Positions 40,619 to 40,795 of a DNA stretch of 40,795 nt are shown here, one piece after another; positions within the stretch are counted from its first letter, which is position 1; every line of letters begins with the position of its first letter. The translations under genes and the position numbers were made by a program. Origin of the DNA: Myxococcales bacterium. Lineage in GTDB: Bacteria > Myxococcota_A > Polyangia > Haliangiales > Haliangiaceae. The notes under the pieces were generated by a model. That model saw only the letters and a list, made by a program, of their open reading frames with translations, did no database searches and had not been told where the DNA came from. Location of the stretch: contig WYBA01000281.1 of the NCBI GenBank assembly GCA_011526095.1, positions 1 through 40,795 of the forward strand, read 5' to 3'.

Positions 40619-40795
40619 TCAGTGCCGCAGCTGGTAGTTTGCCTCGGCGTGGATGTCGCGCAGGCGCTGCTCGGCCTCCTGCGGGGCGACGGCGCGCGCG
40701 GCCGGGGCGGCGACCGCGGGCGCGGGCGCGGTCAGCTCCGGCGCGGCCATGCCGCCGGCGCCGGCGGCGTGCGGCGGCAGCCGGCCGTCGAGGAC
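40619..40795 (-). CDS. C-terminal end of an unrecognised protein (partial)
   Basis: The last 58 residues of a frame open to the window edge. It is Ala/Pro-rich (APELTAPAPAVAAPAA), then has a short charged helix (QEAEQRLRDIHAEANYQLRH) before TGA. The gene lies upstream of the oxidoreductase in the same direction (64 bp gap). Function cannot be judged. Confidence 0.5.
   Translation of the reverse strand, partial: VLDGRLPPHAAGAGGMAAPELTAPAPAVAAPAARAVAPQEAEQRLRDIHAEANYQLRH

Overview
This 40.8 kb window comes from a very GC-rich genome with almost only G or C at third codon positions. Gene content points to Myxococcota (myxobacteria and relatives). There are two large Ser/Thr kinases fused to P-loop NTPases, a PP2C phosphatase, a PEGA/TPR protein, several lipoproteins with Asp/Pro/Ala-rich linkers, a lipoprotein with the 'CGNG..E.GE.CDDGD' disulfide repeats typical of myxobacteria, and a PilZ protein. 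A Polyangia/Haliangiales-like member is my guess from composition and style only. I see no rRNA, tRNA, CRISPR array, insertion sequence or prophage.

Layout. 1-177: end of a membrane protein. 186-4350 (minus): PilZ/receiver-like protein, a 75-residue WGR-like protein, two overlapping RlaP-type nucleotidyltransferases and a DUF1838 lipoprotein. 4422-4440: a perfect inverted repeat between DUF1838 and a divergent MarR regulator. 4967-8174: a Cys-rich lipoprotein convergent with a FadL-type porin. 8446-12102: a PknK-like kinase-ATPase. 12124-17633 (minus): five genes joined by 4-bp stop/start overlaps (carboxyltransferase, biotin carrier, dihydroorotase-like amidohydrolase, two zinc-ribbon membrane proteins). 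One of these genes carries two REP-like palindromes and 30 in-phase hexamers. 17745-18263: a pseudo-receiver. 18434-26653 (plus): YqiJ-like membrane protein, flotillin, and a 1769-residue DUF3686/AAA ATPase. 26687-27619: PP2C phosphatase.

27726-31315 (minus): TPR/PEGA protein, lipoprotein, biotin carboxylase and a four-helix membrane protein. 31358-36507 (plus, divergent): a kinase-STAND NTPase with a C-terminal membrane anchor and coiled coil, overlapping a disulfide-repeat/propeller lipoprotein. 36521-39010 (minus): TatD hydrolase, TcdA, and a HELIH/SEC-C putative metalloprotease. 39069-39353: a Bor-like lipoprotein. 39307-40554: a decayed ECF41-type locus where a FAD oxidoreductase runs out of frame into the C-terminal remnant of a SigJ-like sigma factor. 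40619-40795: end of an unrecognised gene.

How the genes may work together. The carboxyltransferase and biotin carrier (15-17.6 kb) plus the biotin carboxylase (28.2-29.6 kb) together supply all three parts of an acyl-CoA carboxylase, split between two operons. The kinases and the PP2C phosphatase form a local signalling set. The YqiJ/flotillin/ATPase operon is the best candidate for an under-described system: a membrane scaffold coupled to a giant AAA machine.
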